NCBI RefSeq assembly: GCF_030053835.1
Contig: NZ_CP125655.1
Coordinates: forward strand, 682,001-746,000
DNA length: 64,000 nt
Direction: 5' to 3'
DNA from: Cellulomonas sp. ES6
GTDB lineage: Bacteria; Actinomycetota; Actinomycetes; Actinomycetales; Cellulomonadaceae
This document shows positions 18,075 to 26,017 of the stretch, in pieces (within the stretch, counting starts at the first letter, position 1; each line of letters opens with the position of its first letter). The translations under genes were made by a program, and so were the position numbers. The notes below the pieces were generated by a model. It saw only the letters and a list, made by a program, of their open reading frames with translations, did no database searches and was not told the DNA's origin.

Positions 18075-18851
18075 TCAGCCCCGCCCGGTCCACCCCTCGC
18101 TCGGCGCACCGGCCACGGCGACCTCGTCCCGCTTGTCCTCGAACAGCCGGATGATGCTGACCGACGCCGGGGCGACGCGGAGCTGGCTCCACGAGCCGGG
18201 CTGCGCGCCCATGGTGCGACCGAGCGCCGCGCGGATCGCCACGGCGTGCGAGACGACCACGACGGTCCGGTCGGTGCCCGCGGCGAGCAGCCCGTCGAGC
18301 CCCGCGCCGATGCGCCGCCCGACGTCCGCGATGGACTCGCCGCCCTCGGGCCGCACGTCCGCGCGGGTGTGCCACGGCTCGAGCTGCCCGGGCCAGCGCT
18401 CCTCGATCTGCTCGGCGGTGAGCCCCTGCCAGGCGCCGAAGTCGGCCTCCTGGAACGCGGCGTCGACCCGCGGCGTGAGGCCGAGCTTCTGCCCGATCAC
18501 GGCCGCCGTCTCCTGCGTCCGGACCATCGGCGAGGCGATCAGCTCGGTGGGGAACGGGATGTCGCCCCACAGGTCGTGACCGACGCGGCAGACCAGCTCC
18601 CCCGCCGCCGCAGCCTGCTCCCGGCCGCGGTCCGTCAGCGACGGGCCGGGCTCCGACGAGCCGGAGTACCCGCGCGAGACCGTCATCTCGGTCTCGCCGT
18701 GCCGGACGAGGATGACCGTCGTCGGCAGCGCGTCGTCGAACCGCACGCCGGCGCCGGACGGCCGGACGGGCCGCCGCGACGGCGCGGGGCTGCCGGCCCC
18801 GGGCTCCAGCGGCGCGGACGTGCTGCCCGGGCCCGGTCCGTCGGCCGCCAT
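18075..18851 (-). CDS. Histidine phosphatase family protein
   Basis: A 258-residue protein. After a Pro/Ser/Gly-rich N-terminal extension of about 40 residues comes the phosphoglycerate-mutase-like domain with the catalytic VILVRHGETEMT (phospho-His), SPMVRTQETAAVIG, EADFGAWQGLT and VVVVSHAVAIRAALG. Family members of this actinobacterial subgroup act on small phosphorylated metabolites. In mycobacteria the homologous position holds an RNase HI-CobC fusion; here the RNase H part is absent. It overlaps the upstream zinc-ribbon-type gene by one base. Confidence 0.9.
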   Translation of the reverse strand: MAADGPGPGSTSAPLEPGAGSPAPSRRPVRPSGAGVRFDDALPTTVILVRHGETEMTVSRGYSGSSEPGPSLTDRGREQAAAAGELVCRVGHDLWGDIPFPTELIASPMVRTQETAAVIGQKLGLTPRVDAAFQEADFGAWQGLTAEQIEERWPGQLEPWHTRADVRPEGGESIADVGRRIGAGLDGLLAAGTDRTVVVVSHAVAIRAALGRTMGAQPGSWSQLRVAPASVSIIRLFEDKRDEVAVAGAPSEGWTGRG

Positions 18852-19591
18852 CAGTACGCGTCCTCGCCGCGCACGAGGATGCGGCCGGAGTCCTCGCAGT
18901 ACACGATCTCGTCCTCGGGGGTGGCCTTGATCTTGGCCAGCTCGGTGGCGGGGACCGGCAGGCCGCTGCCCTCGGACCGGCCCCGGCGCAGCGCGGCCAC
19001 GGCGACCCCGCCGAGCCGCGAGCGCAGCCGGTCGTACAGCTGGATCAGCCGCTCCTCCAGGGGCGCGGCCATCGCGTCGCGCTCGGCCCGCACCTGCACG
19101 GCCTGCTGGTCGAGCACCTCGACCTCGGCGTCCCGCTCGGCGGCGACCCCGGCCCGCTCGTTGAGCAGCGCGGCGTGGGCGGTGGTGAGCTCGCCGAGCG
19201 CCGCCTCGTGGGCCTCGAGCCGCTCCATCGCCTCCAGCTCGACGTCCTCCAGGTCGCCCTGACGGCGGGCCAGCGACGCCAGCTCGCTCTGCAGCGCCTG
19301 GAGGTCCTTCGCGGAGCCCGCGCCGGAGTCGAGCCGGGCCTGGTCCCGTGCGGCGCGGTCGCGCACCTGCTGGACGTCCGCCTCGGCCTTGGTGACCTCG
19401 CGGCGGATGTCGCCGACGGCGGTGCGGGAGGCGGCGATGGCGGTGTCCAGGTCGGCGAGCTGGGCGTCGAGCTCGGCGATCCTCGCGTGCTTCATCAGCG
19501 CGGCCCGCTTGTGCGCGATCTGGTCGAGCCGGGTGTCGAGCGCCTGGAGGTCGAGCAGCCGCTTCTGGTCCTGCGGGGTCGCCTTGGTCAC
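18851..19591 (-). CDS. Coiled-coil protein of the C4 zinc-ribbon family with degenerate zinc site
   Basis: A 246-residue protein. Residues about 1-190 form a long antiparallel coiled coil (LLDLQALDTRLDQIAHKRA, ELDAQLADLDTAIAASR, LQSELASLARRQGDLED). The C-terminal tail aligns with the CxxC...CxxC zinc ribbon of the family, but reads SEGS and CEDS, so three of four cysteines are Ser. A zinc site is therefore unlikely. Homologues lie between a histidine phosphatase and Nif3 in many actinobacteria. The GTG start overlaps the Nif3 stop by four bases. Confidence 0.9.
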   Translation of the reverse strand: MTKATPQDQKRLLDLQALDTRLDQIAHKRAALMKHARIAELDAQLADLDTAIAASRTAVGDIRREVTKAEADVQQVRDRAARDQARLDSGAGSAKDLQALQSELASLARRQGDLEDVELEAMERLEAHEAALGELTTAHAALLNERAGVAAERDAEVEVLDQQAVQVRAERDAMAAPLEERLIQLYDRLRSRLGGVAVAALRRGRSEGSGLPVPATELAKIKATPEDEIVYCEDSGRILVRGEDAY

Positions 19592-20850
19592 GGGTGGTGT
19601 CCTTCCGACGGGTCGGTGCTGCGGGGGTCCGCCGGGACGCGGCCGGTCCACGGGTCGGTGCGCACGGTGCTGACGCGCGTGTCCACCGTAGTGCCGTGCG
19701 CGGCCAGGTCGGCGCGCAGGTCACGCTCCGCCCCGGGCAGCCACGGCCACTCCGACGCGAAGTGCGCGGCGTCGACGAGGTACGGCGGGCTGGCGGCGGC
19801 GCCGCGGGCGGCGAACTCGGCCTGCTCGCGCAGCTCGGACGCGGGGTGGTGGCGCAGGTCGGCGGTGACGTAGACGTCGGCGCCGGACGCGCGCACCGCG
19901 TCGAACAGCGAGTCGCCCGCGCCGCCGACGACGGCGACCGTGCGGACCGTCGCGTCGCGCGGCCCGGCGTACCGGATGCCCTGGACGGTGGCGGGCAGCG
20001 CCGCGGCGACGCGCTCGGCGAACCGGTGCAGCGTGAGCGGCTCGGGGAGGTGCCCGACGCGCCCCGTGCCGGTGGCACCGTCCCGGCGCGCGAGCTCCAG
20101 CACGTCGAACGCCGGCTCCTCGTACGGGTGGGCGGCCCGCATCGCCGCCACGACGGCCGCCCGCGACCGGCGCGGGGCGACCATCTCGACGCGCGCCTCG
20201 ACGACGTGCGCGACCTCGCCCGCCCGGCCGATCGCGGGCGACGCCCCCTCGGTCGGCGTGAACGTCCCCTCGCCGGTGGCGGTCCACGCGCACCGGCGGT
20301 ACTCCCCCAGCGCGCCGGCGCCCGCGGCGGCCAGCGCGTCCACGAGCCGCTCCGCGTCGGCCGCGGGGACGAAGACGACGTGCTTGTCCAGCGCCTGCGC
20401 CGGCGCGGGGACCAGCGGGCGCGCGTCCTGGAGGCCCAGCAGCCGGGCGAGCTCGTCCGCGACCCCGCCGACCGCCGCGTCCGCGTTGGTGTGCGCGGCG
20501 TACAGCGCGATGCCGGCGCGGATCAGCCGGTGCAGCAGCGCGCCCTTCGCGGTGGTCGCCGCGACGGAGTGCACGCCGCGCAGCAGCAGCGGGTGGTGCA
20601 CGACGACGAGGTCCGCACCCCACGCGACGGCCTCGTCGACGACCGCCGCGACCGGGTCGACCGCCAGCAGCACCTTGCGCACCGGCTGGTCGGGGTCGCC
20701 GGTGACGAGGCCGACGCGGTCCCAGGACTCGGCGGAGCCCGGCGGGTACCGGCGCTCCAGCAGCCGCACGACGTCGGCGAGCGTCGCGACGGGCGCGCTC
20801 GCGGCGCCGGAGGTCGGGGTGGGAGGGCTGTCGTGCTCGGGCTGGTCCAC
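19588..20850 (-). CDS. Nif3-like dinuclear metal-centre protein
   Basis: A 420-residue Nif3/YbgI family protein. The metal ligands are in ADLVVVHHPLLLRG (HH) and YAAHTNADAAVGGVADELA, and near the end RHHPASELREQAEF and DAAHFASEWPWL. The central insert (about residues 130-270) is the PII-like domain seen in longer Nif3 proteins. The family forms hexameric toroids and is linked to GTP cyclohydrolase-like or metal-related functions that are not settled. It is first in the three-gene operon with the coiled-coil and phosphatase genes. Confidence 0.92.
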   Translation of the reverse strand: MDQPEHDSPPTPTSGAASAPVATLADVVRLLERRYPPGSAESWDRVGLVTGDPDQPVRKVLLAVDPVAAVVDEAVAWGADLVVVHHPLLLRGVHSVAATTAKGALLHRLIRAGIALYAAHTNADAAVGGVADELARLLGLQDARPLVPAPAQALDKHVVFVPAADAERLVDALAAAGAGALGEYRRCAWTATGEGTFTPTEGASPAIGRAGEVAHVVEARVEMVAPRRSRAAVVAAMRAAHPYEEPAFDVLELARRDGATGTGRVGHLPEPLTLHRFAERVAAALPATVQGIRYAGPRDATVRTVAVVGGAGDSLFDAVRASGADVYVTADLRHHPASELREQAEFAARGAAASPPYLVDAAHFASEWPWLPGAERDLRADLAAHGTTVDTRVSTVRTDPWTGRVPADPRSTDPSEGHHP

Positions 20851-20857
20851 GTCGCCG

Positions 20858-20863
20858 AACCTA
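20858..20863 (-). promoter_or_regulatory. -10 box, leaderless promoter of the Nif3 operon
   Basis: On the minus strand TAGGTT, 7-nt spacer, GTG at 20850; no Shine-Dalgarno. Confidence 0.45.
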
Positions 20864-20904
20864 CCCGCGGACGCGGGCCCGCGGCGCGTGGTCCCCAGGG
20901 CGGG

Positions 20905-21954
20905 TCAGGGCAGCAGCATCGACTTGATCGCGCGCCGCTCGTCCATCGCCGCGTAGCCCTCGGCCACCTGGTCCAGCGGGAGCACCAGGTCGAAGACCCT
21001 CCCCGGCGTGATCGCCCCGGACCAGACGTCGCGCGCGAGCTCCTCCAGGTGCGCACGCACCGGGGCGACACCGCCGCAGACGCCGACGTTGGTCCCGAAC
21101 ATCTGCTGCACGGGCAGCTCCGGTCCGCCGGCGGGGACGCCGACGAACCCGACTCGCCCGCCCGGCCGCGCCGTGTCGAGCGCCTGCTGCATGGACTCCT
21201 TGGTCCCGACGCACTCGAGCACCTGGTCCGGGCCCACGCCGCCGAGCAGGTCCAGGACCGCCGCCGCGCCCTCGTCGCCGCGCTCCGCGACCACGTCGGT
21301 CGCGCCGAACTCGCGCGCCAGCGCCTGCCGCGGGGCGTGCCGGGACATCGCGACCACCCGCTCCGCACCGAGCCGGCGCGCCGCGAGCACGGCGCACAGA
21401 CCGACCGCGCCGTCCCCGACCACCGCGACCGTCGAGCCCGGCCGCACGCCCGCCGACAGGGCCGCGTGGTGCCCCGTGCCCATCACGTCGGTCAGCGCCA
21501 GGACGCTGGGCAGCAGGTCGTCGTCCGGGTGGTCGGGCATCGCGACGAGGGTGCCGTCGGCGAGCGGCACGCGGACGTACTCGCCCTGGCCCGCGTCCGT
21601 GAACACGCCCTCGGCGTCCGGCCCGCCCCAGCCGCTCGACCGCTCGCACGACGTGTGCACGCCGTTGCGGCAGTGCACGCAGGTGTTGTCCGAGACCATG
21701 AACGGCGCGACCACGAACTGCCCGGGCCGCAGGGTCCGGACGTCCGCGCCGACCTCCTCGACCACGCCGACGAACTCGTGCCCGATGCGGCGCGGCTCGC
21801 GCGTCGGGCGGACGCCCCGGTAGGGCCACAGGTCGGAGCCGCACACGCAGGCCGCGACGACGCGCACGAGGGCGTCGGTGGGGCGCTGCAGCGTCGGGTC
21901 GGGGACCTGCTCGAGGCGGACGTCGTGGGGGCCGTGGATGAGGGTCGCGCGCAC
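20905..21954 (-). CDS. Zinc-dependent medium-chain dehydrogenase/reductase
   Basis: A 349-residue MDR-superfamily oxidoreductase. Catalytic zinc ligands are CVCGSDLWPYRG, GHEFVGVVEEVG and the downstream acidic residue. The structural-zinc lobe is NTCVHCRNGVHTSCE, where the first Cys of the classic four is missing, as in a known subgroup. The Rossmann motif is VAVVGDGAVGLCAVLAARRL near residue 175, binding NAD(P). The natural substrate cannot be inferred. The gene is monocistronic with a leaderless GTG start. Confidence 0.9.
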   Translation of the reverse strand: MRATLIHGPHDVRLEQVPDPTLQRPTDALVRVVAACVCGSDLWPYRGVRPTREPRRIGHEFVGVVEEVGADVRTLRPGQFVVAPFMVSDNTCVHCRNGVHTSCERSSGWGGPDAEGVFTDAGQGEYVRVPLADGTLVAMPDHPDDDLLPSVLALTDVMGTGHHAALSAGVRPGSTVAVVGDGAVGLCAVLAARRLGAERVVAMSRHAPRQALAREFGATDVVAERGDEGAAAVLDLLGGVGPDQVLECVGTKESMQQALDTARPGGRVGFVGVPAGGPELPVQQMFGTNVGVCGGVAPVRAHLEELARDVWSGAITPGRVFDLVLPLDQVAEGYAAMDERRAIKSMLLP

Positions 21955-21960
21955 GAGCGC

Positions 21961-21966
21961 AGCCTA
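21961..21966 (-). promoter_or_regulatory. -10 box, leaderless promoter of the MDR dehydrogenase gene
   Basis: On the minus strand TAGGCT, 6-nt spacer, GTG at 21954. Confidence 0.45.
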
Positions 21967-22002
21967 CGACCGGTGCGGTGGCCGCGTGTCGGTGGCGGGC
22001 CG

Positions 22003-22008
22003 CACACT
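22003..22008 (+). promoter_or_regulatory. Probable -10 box, leaderless promoter of the SRAP gene
   Basis: CACACT (one base from the TAnnnT pattern), 6-nt spacer, ATG at 22015. Weaker than the other cases. Confidence 0.3.
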
Positions 22009-22014
22009 GGCCCC

Positions 22015-22722
22015 ATGTGTGGCCGCTACGCGCAGACCCGCGCCGCCGACCAGCTCGAGCGCGACCTCGCCGTCGACAGGATCCTCGGCGAGCACCGCGG
22101 CCCGTCCTGGAACGTCGCGCCGACGCAGGACGTCCCCGTGGTGCTCGAGCGCGTCGAGGACGACCGGCCGCAGCGCCAGCTGCGCACCGCCCGCTGGGGC
22201 CTGGTGCCGTCGTGGGCGAAGGACGTGTCGATCGGCTCCCGCATGATCAACGCGCGCTCCGAGACGGTCCTGGAGAAGCCGGCGTTCCGGAAGGCCGCCG
22301 CGCGCCGGCGGGCGCTCGTGCCGATGGACGGGTACTACGAGTGGCAGGCGCATGAGCGCGGCCCGAAGACGCCGTACTTCCTGCACGGGGCCGAGCCGCT
22401 CGCGGCCGCCGGGCTGTACGAGCTGTGGCGGGACCACACCAAGGCGGACGACGACCCCGACCGCTGGCTGTGGTCCGTCACCATCATCACGCGGCCCGCG
22501 GCCGACACCCTCGGGCACATCCACGACCGCTGCCCCGTGCTGCTCCCCCGCCCGCTGTGGGACGACTGGCTGGACCCGTCGACCACCGCGGCGGACGAGG
22601 TCGGCGCGATGCTCGTCCACGTCCCCGAGCCGCACCTGACGCCGCGCGAGGTCGGGCGCGCGGTGGGGAACGTCGCGAACGACGGCCCGGAGCTGGTGGA
22701 GCCCGTGCACCCCGGGGAGTGA
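22015..22722 (+). CDS. SOS response-associated peptidase (SRAP/HMCES family)
   Basis: A 235-residue protein starting MCGRYAQT, where Cys2 becomes the new N-terminus and crosslinks to abasic sites in single-stranded DNA. Other conserved parts are WNVAPTQDVPVV, RWGLVPSWAKD, MINARSETVLEKPAF, RRALVPMDGYYEW (catalytic Glu) and HDRCPVLLP. The family (YedK in E. coli, HMCES in humans) protects stalled forks. The start is fixed by the required Met-Cys. Monocistronic. Confidence 0.95.
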   Translation: MCGRYAQTRAADQLERDLAVDRILGEHRGPSWNVAPTQDVPVVLERVEDDRPQRQLRTARWGLVPSWAKDVSIGSRMINARSETVLEKPAFRKAAARRRALVPMDGYYEWQAHERGPKTPYFLHGAEPLAAAGLYELWRDHTKADDDPDRWLWSVTIITRPAADTLGHIHDRCPVLLPRPLWDDWLDPSTTAADEVGAMLVHVPEPHLTPREVGRAVGNVANDGPELVEPVHPGE

Positions 22723-22833
22723 GCGCACCGGGCCGCCGGCAGCGCCTGGTCGCCCGGGGCACCCGGGCCGCCGGCGGCACCCTGGGCCCTGGGTCCGTGG
22801 CGCGCGCAGGGCGGCGTGTGGCGGGATGGACGG

Positions 22834-23415
22834 GTGGACGACCTCGCCATCGAGCTCGCGTGGATCCCGCTCGGCGCGGGCGGCTCCCCCGTCGTCCGCG
22901 CGAGCGGTCGCGCGTACGAGGCGCTGCTCGCGCGCCGGGACCACCGGGCGCCGTGCGCGCTGGTGCACGCAGCGCTGCTGCTGACGCACGACGGCGGCAC
23001 CACCGTCGTGGAGGTGACCCCCGTCTGGGGCCAGCCGCCCGGCGACCGCGGTGTCGTGGCGCAGGGGCCGGTCGGCGCGCGGGTCCTGGGCCGCAGCAGG
23101 TGGTTCCGCTACGAGGTCCGGTGCTGGCGCGGCGGCACGGTGCCCGACCTCGCGTGGGCCGTGGAGCGCCGCACCGTCGCGTCCGGGGAGGTGCCCGTCC
23201 GCGCCCTGCTCGCCGCCGCCCCGGCGGTGCCGCGGCACGTGTGGGGTCGCGACGCCCTGCGCTGCGGCGACATGTGGAACTCGAACTCCGTCGTCGCGTG
23301 GCTGCTCGCGGCCGCCGGCGTGGACCCCGCCCCGCTCGTCCCGCCGCGCGGACGGCGCGCCCCGGGCTGGGCCGCCGGGATCGCCGCCTCGGTCCCGGCC
23401 CGCGCGGCCGGGTGA
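22834..23415 (+). CDS. Hypothetical protein
   Basis: A 193-residue protein from GTG 22834 (GTG 22816 is an in-frame alternative). The N-terminal half IELAWIPLGAGGSPVVRASG and VVEVTPVWGQPPGDRGVVAQG looks like a small papain-like or NlpC-like scaffold with a later RCGDMWNSNSVVAWLLAAAG stretch containing a Cys, typical of actinobacterial proteins of unknown function. It has no signal peptide. Whether the Cys is catalytic cannot be decided. Confidence 0.7.
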   Translation: MDDLAIELAWIPLGAGGSPVVRASGRAYEALLARRDHRAPCALVHAALLLTHDGGTTVVEVTPVWGQPPGDRGVVAQGPVGARVLGRSRWFRYEVRCWRGGTVPDLAWAVERRTVASGEVPVRALLAAAPAVPRHVWGRDALRCGDMWNSNSVVAWLLAAAGVDPAPLVPPRGRRAPGWAAGIAASVPARAAG

Positions 23416-23484
23416 CGGGCCCTTGACCGGCGCCGACGCCACGCGGGACGCTGGCCGGACCACGACGACGTGAAGGGGGCAGCC

Positions 23485-23661
23485 ATGCGATCTCTGAGGT
23501 GCCGGTTCGGACGGCATGCGTGGCTCGTCGAGCGCAACCCCGACCAGGGCGGGCCGGAGGCGGTCACCGAGGTGTGCGCGCGCTGCGGCGCGGACCGGCG
23601 GGTGTACGAGCCGACGTCCGGGACGTGGATGGCCACGGGGATGATGCGCGGGCCGAGCTGA
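23485..23661 (+). CDS. Small hypothetical protein with CxxC
   Basis: A 58-residue protein (MRSLRCRFGRHAWLVERNPD...). CRFGRH near residues 6-11 and CARCGADR near 32-39 could together form a small zinc site. An AAGGGGG ribosome binding site lies about 8 nt upstream of the ATG. Function unknown. Confidence 0.65.
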   Translation: MRSLRCRFGRHAWLVERNPDQGGPEAVTEVCARCGADRRVYEPTSGTWMATGMMRGPS

Positions 23662-23754
23662 GCCCGGCGGGCGCCCGGCCGTGGCGCCGCCAGGATCGTG
23701 GTCGGCCACGCCGCCGGGCACGTGTCGGACCGCCCGGTGCCCCCGCGGCGCGCG

Positions 23755-24513
23755 TCAGGCGTACGGCTGGCCCGGCCGGTCCGAGGGCGGCACCCCCGGG
23801 GTGCCGTACGGCGGCTGCGTCGCGGCGTCGAACGGCTGCTGCGCGAGCGGCTTGCCGTGCTTGAGGGTCGCGCCGCCGAAGATCGTGACCGCGTGCACCT
23901 CCAGCACCGGCGCGTCGGGCGCGAGCGGCGCCACGGTCTTGTCGTCCGTGCCGCCGAAGACGGGCAGCGTCACCATCTGCACCCGCCAGGTCGGCGGCAC
24001 CTTGATCTCGACGCCGCCGAACATGGTGAAGATGTCGACGCGCGCCCGGCCCTGGACGGCCGCGGCCCGCAGGTCGAGGTCGATGCCGCCGAACACCGCC
24101 GTGAGCGACGCCGACCGGAACTGCTGGGACAGCGACCGACGGTCCCCGCCCCAGAAGAACACGAACAGCCGCACCCGGTCCGCGTCGTCGCCCCCGGCGG
24201 TCGACGCCAGCAGGATCGACAGCCCCAGGACGGCGACCGCCACCGGGAGCGCGAAGGTCCACGGGCTCTCCTGCACGACGTCCAGGGCGTCGAGCAGCCA
24301 GAGCCCACCGGCGGCGATGACGATCACCGGCCCGAACCACGCCCGCGGCACGAGCGCCAGGGCGGCGGCGCCGACCGCGACCACGGCCGTCGGCACGAGC
24401 ACCGACCACACGTTCGACGCCCGCAGGACGTCGAGCCGGTCGAGCAGCAGCACCGCGCCGGCGAGCACGAGCAGGGCACCGACGAGGACCTGACCACCGG
24501 AACGTCGCGACAT
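23755..24513 (-). CDS. LiaF-like membrane protein
   Basis: A 252-residue protein with four membrane segments in the first 110 residues (VLVGALLVLAGAVLLLDRL, VWSVLVPTAVVAVGAAALAL, WFGPVIVIAAGGLWLLDAL, FALPVAVAVLGLSILLAS). A cytoplasmic beta-helix-like domain with repeated FGGxD/E motifs (AVFGGIDLDLRAA, TMFGGVEIKVPP, PVFGGTDDK, TIFGGATLKHG) follows. This is the LiaF-type C-terminal domain (DUF2154), known as a regulator of cell-envelope stress two-component systems; no partner histidine kinase lies nearby. Monocistronic, leaderless ATG start. Confidence 0.85.
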   Translation of the reverse strand: MSRRSGGQVLVGALLVLAGAVLLLDRLDVLRASNVWSVLVPTAVVAVGAAALALVPRAWFGPVIVIAAGGLWLLDALDVVQESPWTFALPVAVAVLGLSILLASTAGGDDADRVRLFVFFWGGDRRSLSQQFRSASLTAVFGGIDLDLRAAAVQGRARVDIFTMFGGVEIKVPPTWRVQMVTLPVFGGTDDKTVAPLAPDAPVLEVHAVTIFGGATLKHGKPLAQQPFDAATQPPYGTPGVPPSDRPGQPYA

Positions 24514-24519
24514 GGCCCC

Positions 24520-24525
24520 ACCGTA
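24520..24525 (-). promoter_or_regulatory. -10 box, leaderless promoter of the LiaF-like gene
   Basis: On the minus strand TACGGT, 6-nt spacer, ATG at 24513. Confidence 0.45.
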
Positions 24526-24631
24526 GCGACGCAGGGGGTGGCGGGTCCGGCGGTTCCGGGGCCTGTGTCGTCGCGTTCCCGCGTCGCCCCGGGCGTGCGC
24601 TCACGGTCCTCGCGGTGTCGGACCCCGCGCC

Positions 24632-24637
24632 TACGGT
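24632..24637 (+). promoter_or_regulatory. -10 box, leaderless promoter of the HTH_42 gene
   Basis: TACGGT, 7-nt spacer, ATG at 24645. It is divergent from the identical box of the LiaF-like gene about 110 bp away. Confidence 0.45.
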
Positions 24638-24644
24638 GCTGCGC

Positions 24645-25748
24645 ATGACGATCACGTCCGCGCAGGCGCTGGCGTGGCGCCTGCACCGGCAGCACCTGGT
24701 GTCCGGTGCGGCGTCCGCCGTGGACGTCGTGCGCCGGCTGGGCGCCGTCCCTGCGTGGTCCGGCGACGCCGAGCTCGCCGTCCGTCGGCGGCTCGCCGAC
24801 CCGGTGCCCGGCGCCGTCGCGGACGCGGTGCGCGACGGCGACCTCCTGCGCACGTTCGCCTTCCGGGGCTCGTCGCACCTGCTCGCGGCCGCCGACGCCG
24901 GCGTGTCCCTGCGCGTGCGCACCGCGAGCCGGCAGTGGGCGCTGCGGTCCTGGCAGGAGCACTACGACCTCGCACCGGAGGACTGGCCGGCGCTGCTCGA
25001 CGCCGTGCACGCGGCGCTCGTCGACGGCCCCCTCACCCGGGAGGCGTTCGCGGACGCCGTCGCCGCCGCCCCGCGGTTCGCACACCTGCGGGGGCCGCTG
25101 CTGCACCCGAGCATGACCCTGCTCAAGCCGATCGCGTGGCACGGCGAGCTGTGCTTCGGGCCGGTCGTGGACGGGACACCGACGATCGCGTCCCCGTCGG
25201 CGAGCCCGGCGTGGGGCGGGCTGCCCGAGCTGGACGACGCCGGCCGCCGCGCGGTGGTCGCGTACCTCGGGGCGTACGGCCCGGCCACGCGGGCGAACCT
25301 GCGCTACTGGCTCGCGGACGGTCTCAGCGCGGGACGCGCTCGGGTGGAGCGCTGGACGGACGACGTGCTGCGCGACGCCGCCACGGAGGTCGACCTGGAC
25401 GGCGGGCCCGCGCTGCTGCTGCGCGAGCACGTCGCCGAGGTCGAGGCGGCCGAGCCGTCGGACACCGTGACGCTGCTGGCGGGGCACGACCAGTGGGTGC
25501 TGGGCCCCGGGACCTCGGACACCCGGGTCGTCCCGCCGGAGCGCCGGGCGGGCGTGACCCGCGGGGCGGCGCTGGTGCTCCGCGGCGGCGTCGTCACCGG
25601 CACCTGGGCCGCCCGGCCGGACGTGCTCGACGTGACGTGGTTCGCGGAGGCGGGGTCGCCGCCGCACGACGAGCTGACCGCGGAGGCCGGGCGTCTCGCG
25701 CGGCTGCTCGGCCGGACCTGGGCGGAGGTGCGCGTCACGACGTCATGA
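24645..25748 (+). CDS. Winged-helix DNA-binding domain protein (HTH_42/AlkZ-like family)
   Basis: A 367-residue protein with the AlkZ-like tandem winged-helix architecture: LAWRLHRQHLVSGAASAVDVV at the N-terminus, RTFAFRGSSHLLAAAD in the middle, YGPATRANLRYWLADGL and a C-terminal LLAGHDQWVLGPG. The family includes DNA interstrand-crosslink glycosylases of Streptomyces (AlkZ/YcaQ). The catalytic QxQ or QxD motif of those enzymes is not evident here, so the biochemical role is uncertain. It is cytoplasmic and monocistronic. Confidence 0.82.
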   Translation: MTITSAQALAWRLHRQHLVSGAASAVDVVRRLGAVPAWSGDAELAVRRRLADPVPGAVADAVRDGDLLRTFAFRGSSHLLAAADAGVSLRVRTASRQWALRSWQEHYDLAPEDWPALLDAVHAALVDGPLTREAFADAVAAAPRFAHLRGPLLHPSMTLLKPIAWHGELCFGPVVDGTPTIASPSASPAWGGLPELDDAGRRAVVAYLGAYGPATRANLRYWLADGLSAGRARVERWTDDVLRDAATEVDLDGGPALLLREHVAEVEAAEPSDTVTLLAGHDQWVLGPGTSDTRVVPPERRAGVTRGAALVLRGGVVTGTWAARPDVLDVTWFAEAGSPPHDELTAEAGRLARLLGRTWAEVRVTTS

Positions 25749-26017
25749 CACGCACCCGGCCCCGGTGGGGATCGGCCGTGGCGAACGCGTCAGGACCGGG
25801 AGCGCCACGCCCGCCGTGCGAGCAGCAGCACGCCCACCACGGGACCGCGACAGGCGTGGACGCCCGCGCCCGCGGCGAGCACCCGGGGTGACGGGGTGCC
25901 CCGCCGGTGACGGTGGCCCGGAGAGTCTCGCACCGGCTCCCGCCGGTCGGGCGCCGGACGTCCGTGCGGCGGGCCCCGGCCATGCACCGGGACCCGCCGC
26001 ACGCGCGCTCGGGCGCC
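25749..26017. other. Non-coding stretch between convergent genes
   Basis: About 270 bases between the HTH_42 gene and the lipoprotein gene. Open frames here show neither ribosome binding site nor a protein-like composition. I see no hairpin strong enough to name. Confidence 0.4.

Noticed and set aside
25790..26002. A 70-residue minus-strand frame
   Set aside because: No ribosome binding site or -10 box, Arg/Pro/His-rich composition, and no recognisable fold; only a short hydrophobic end looks protein-like.
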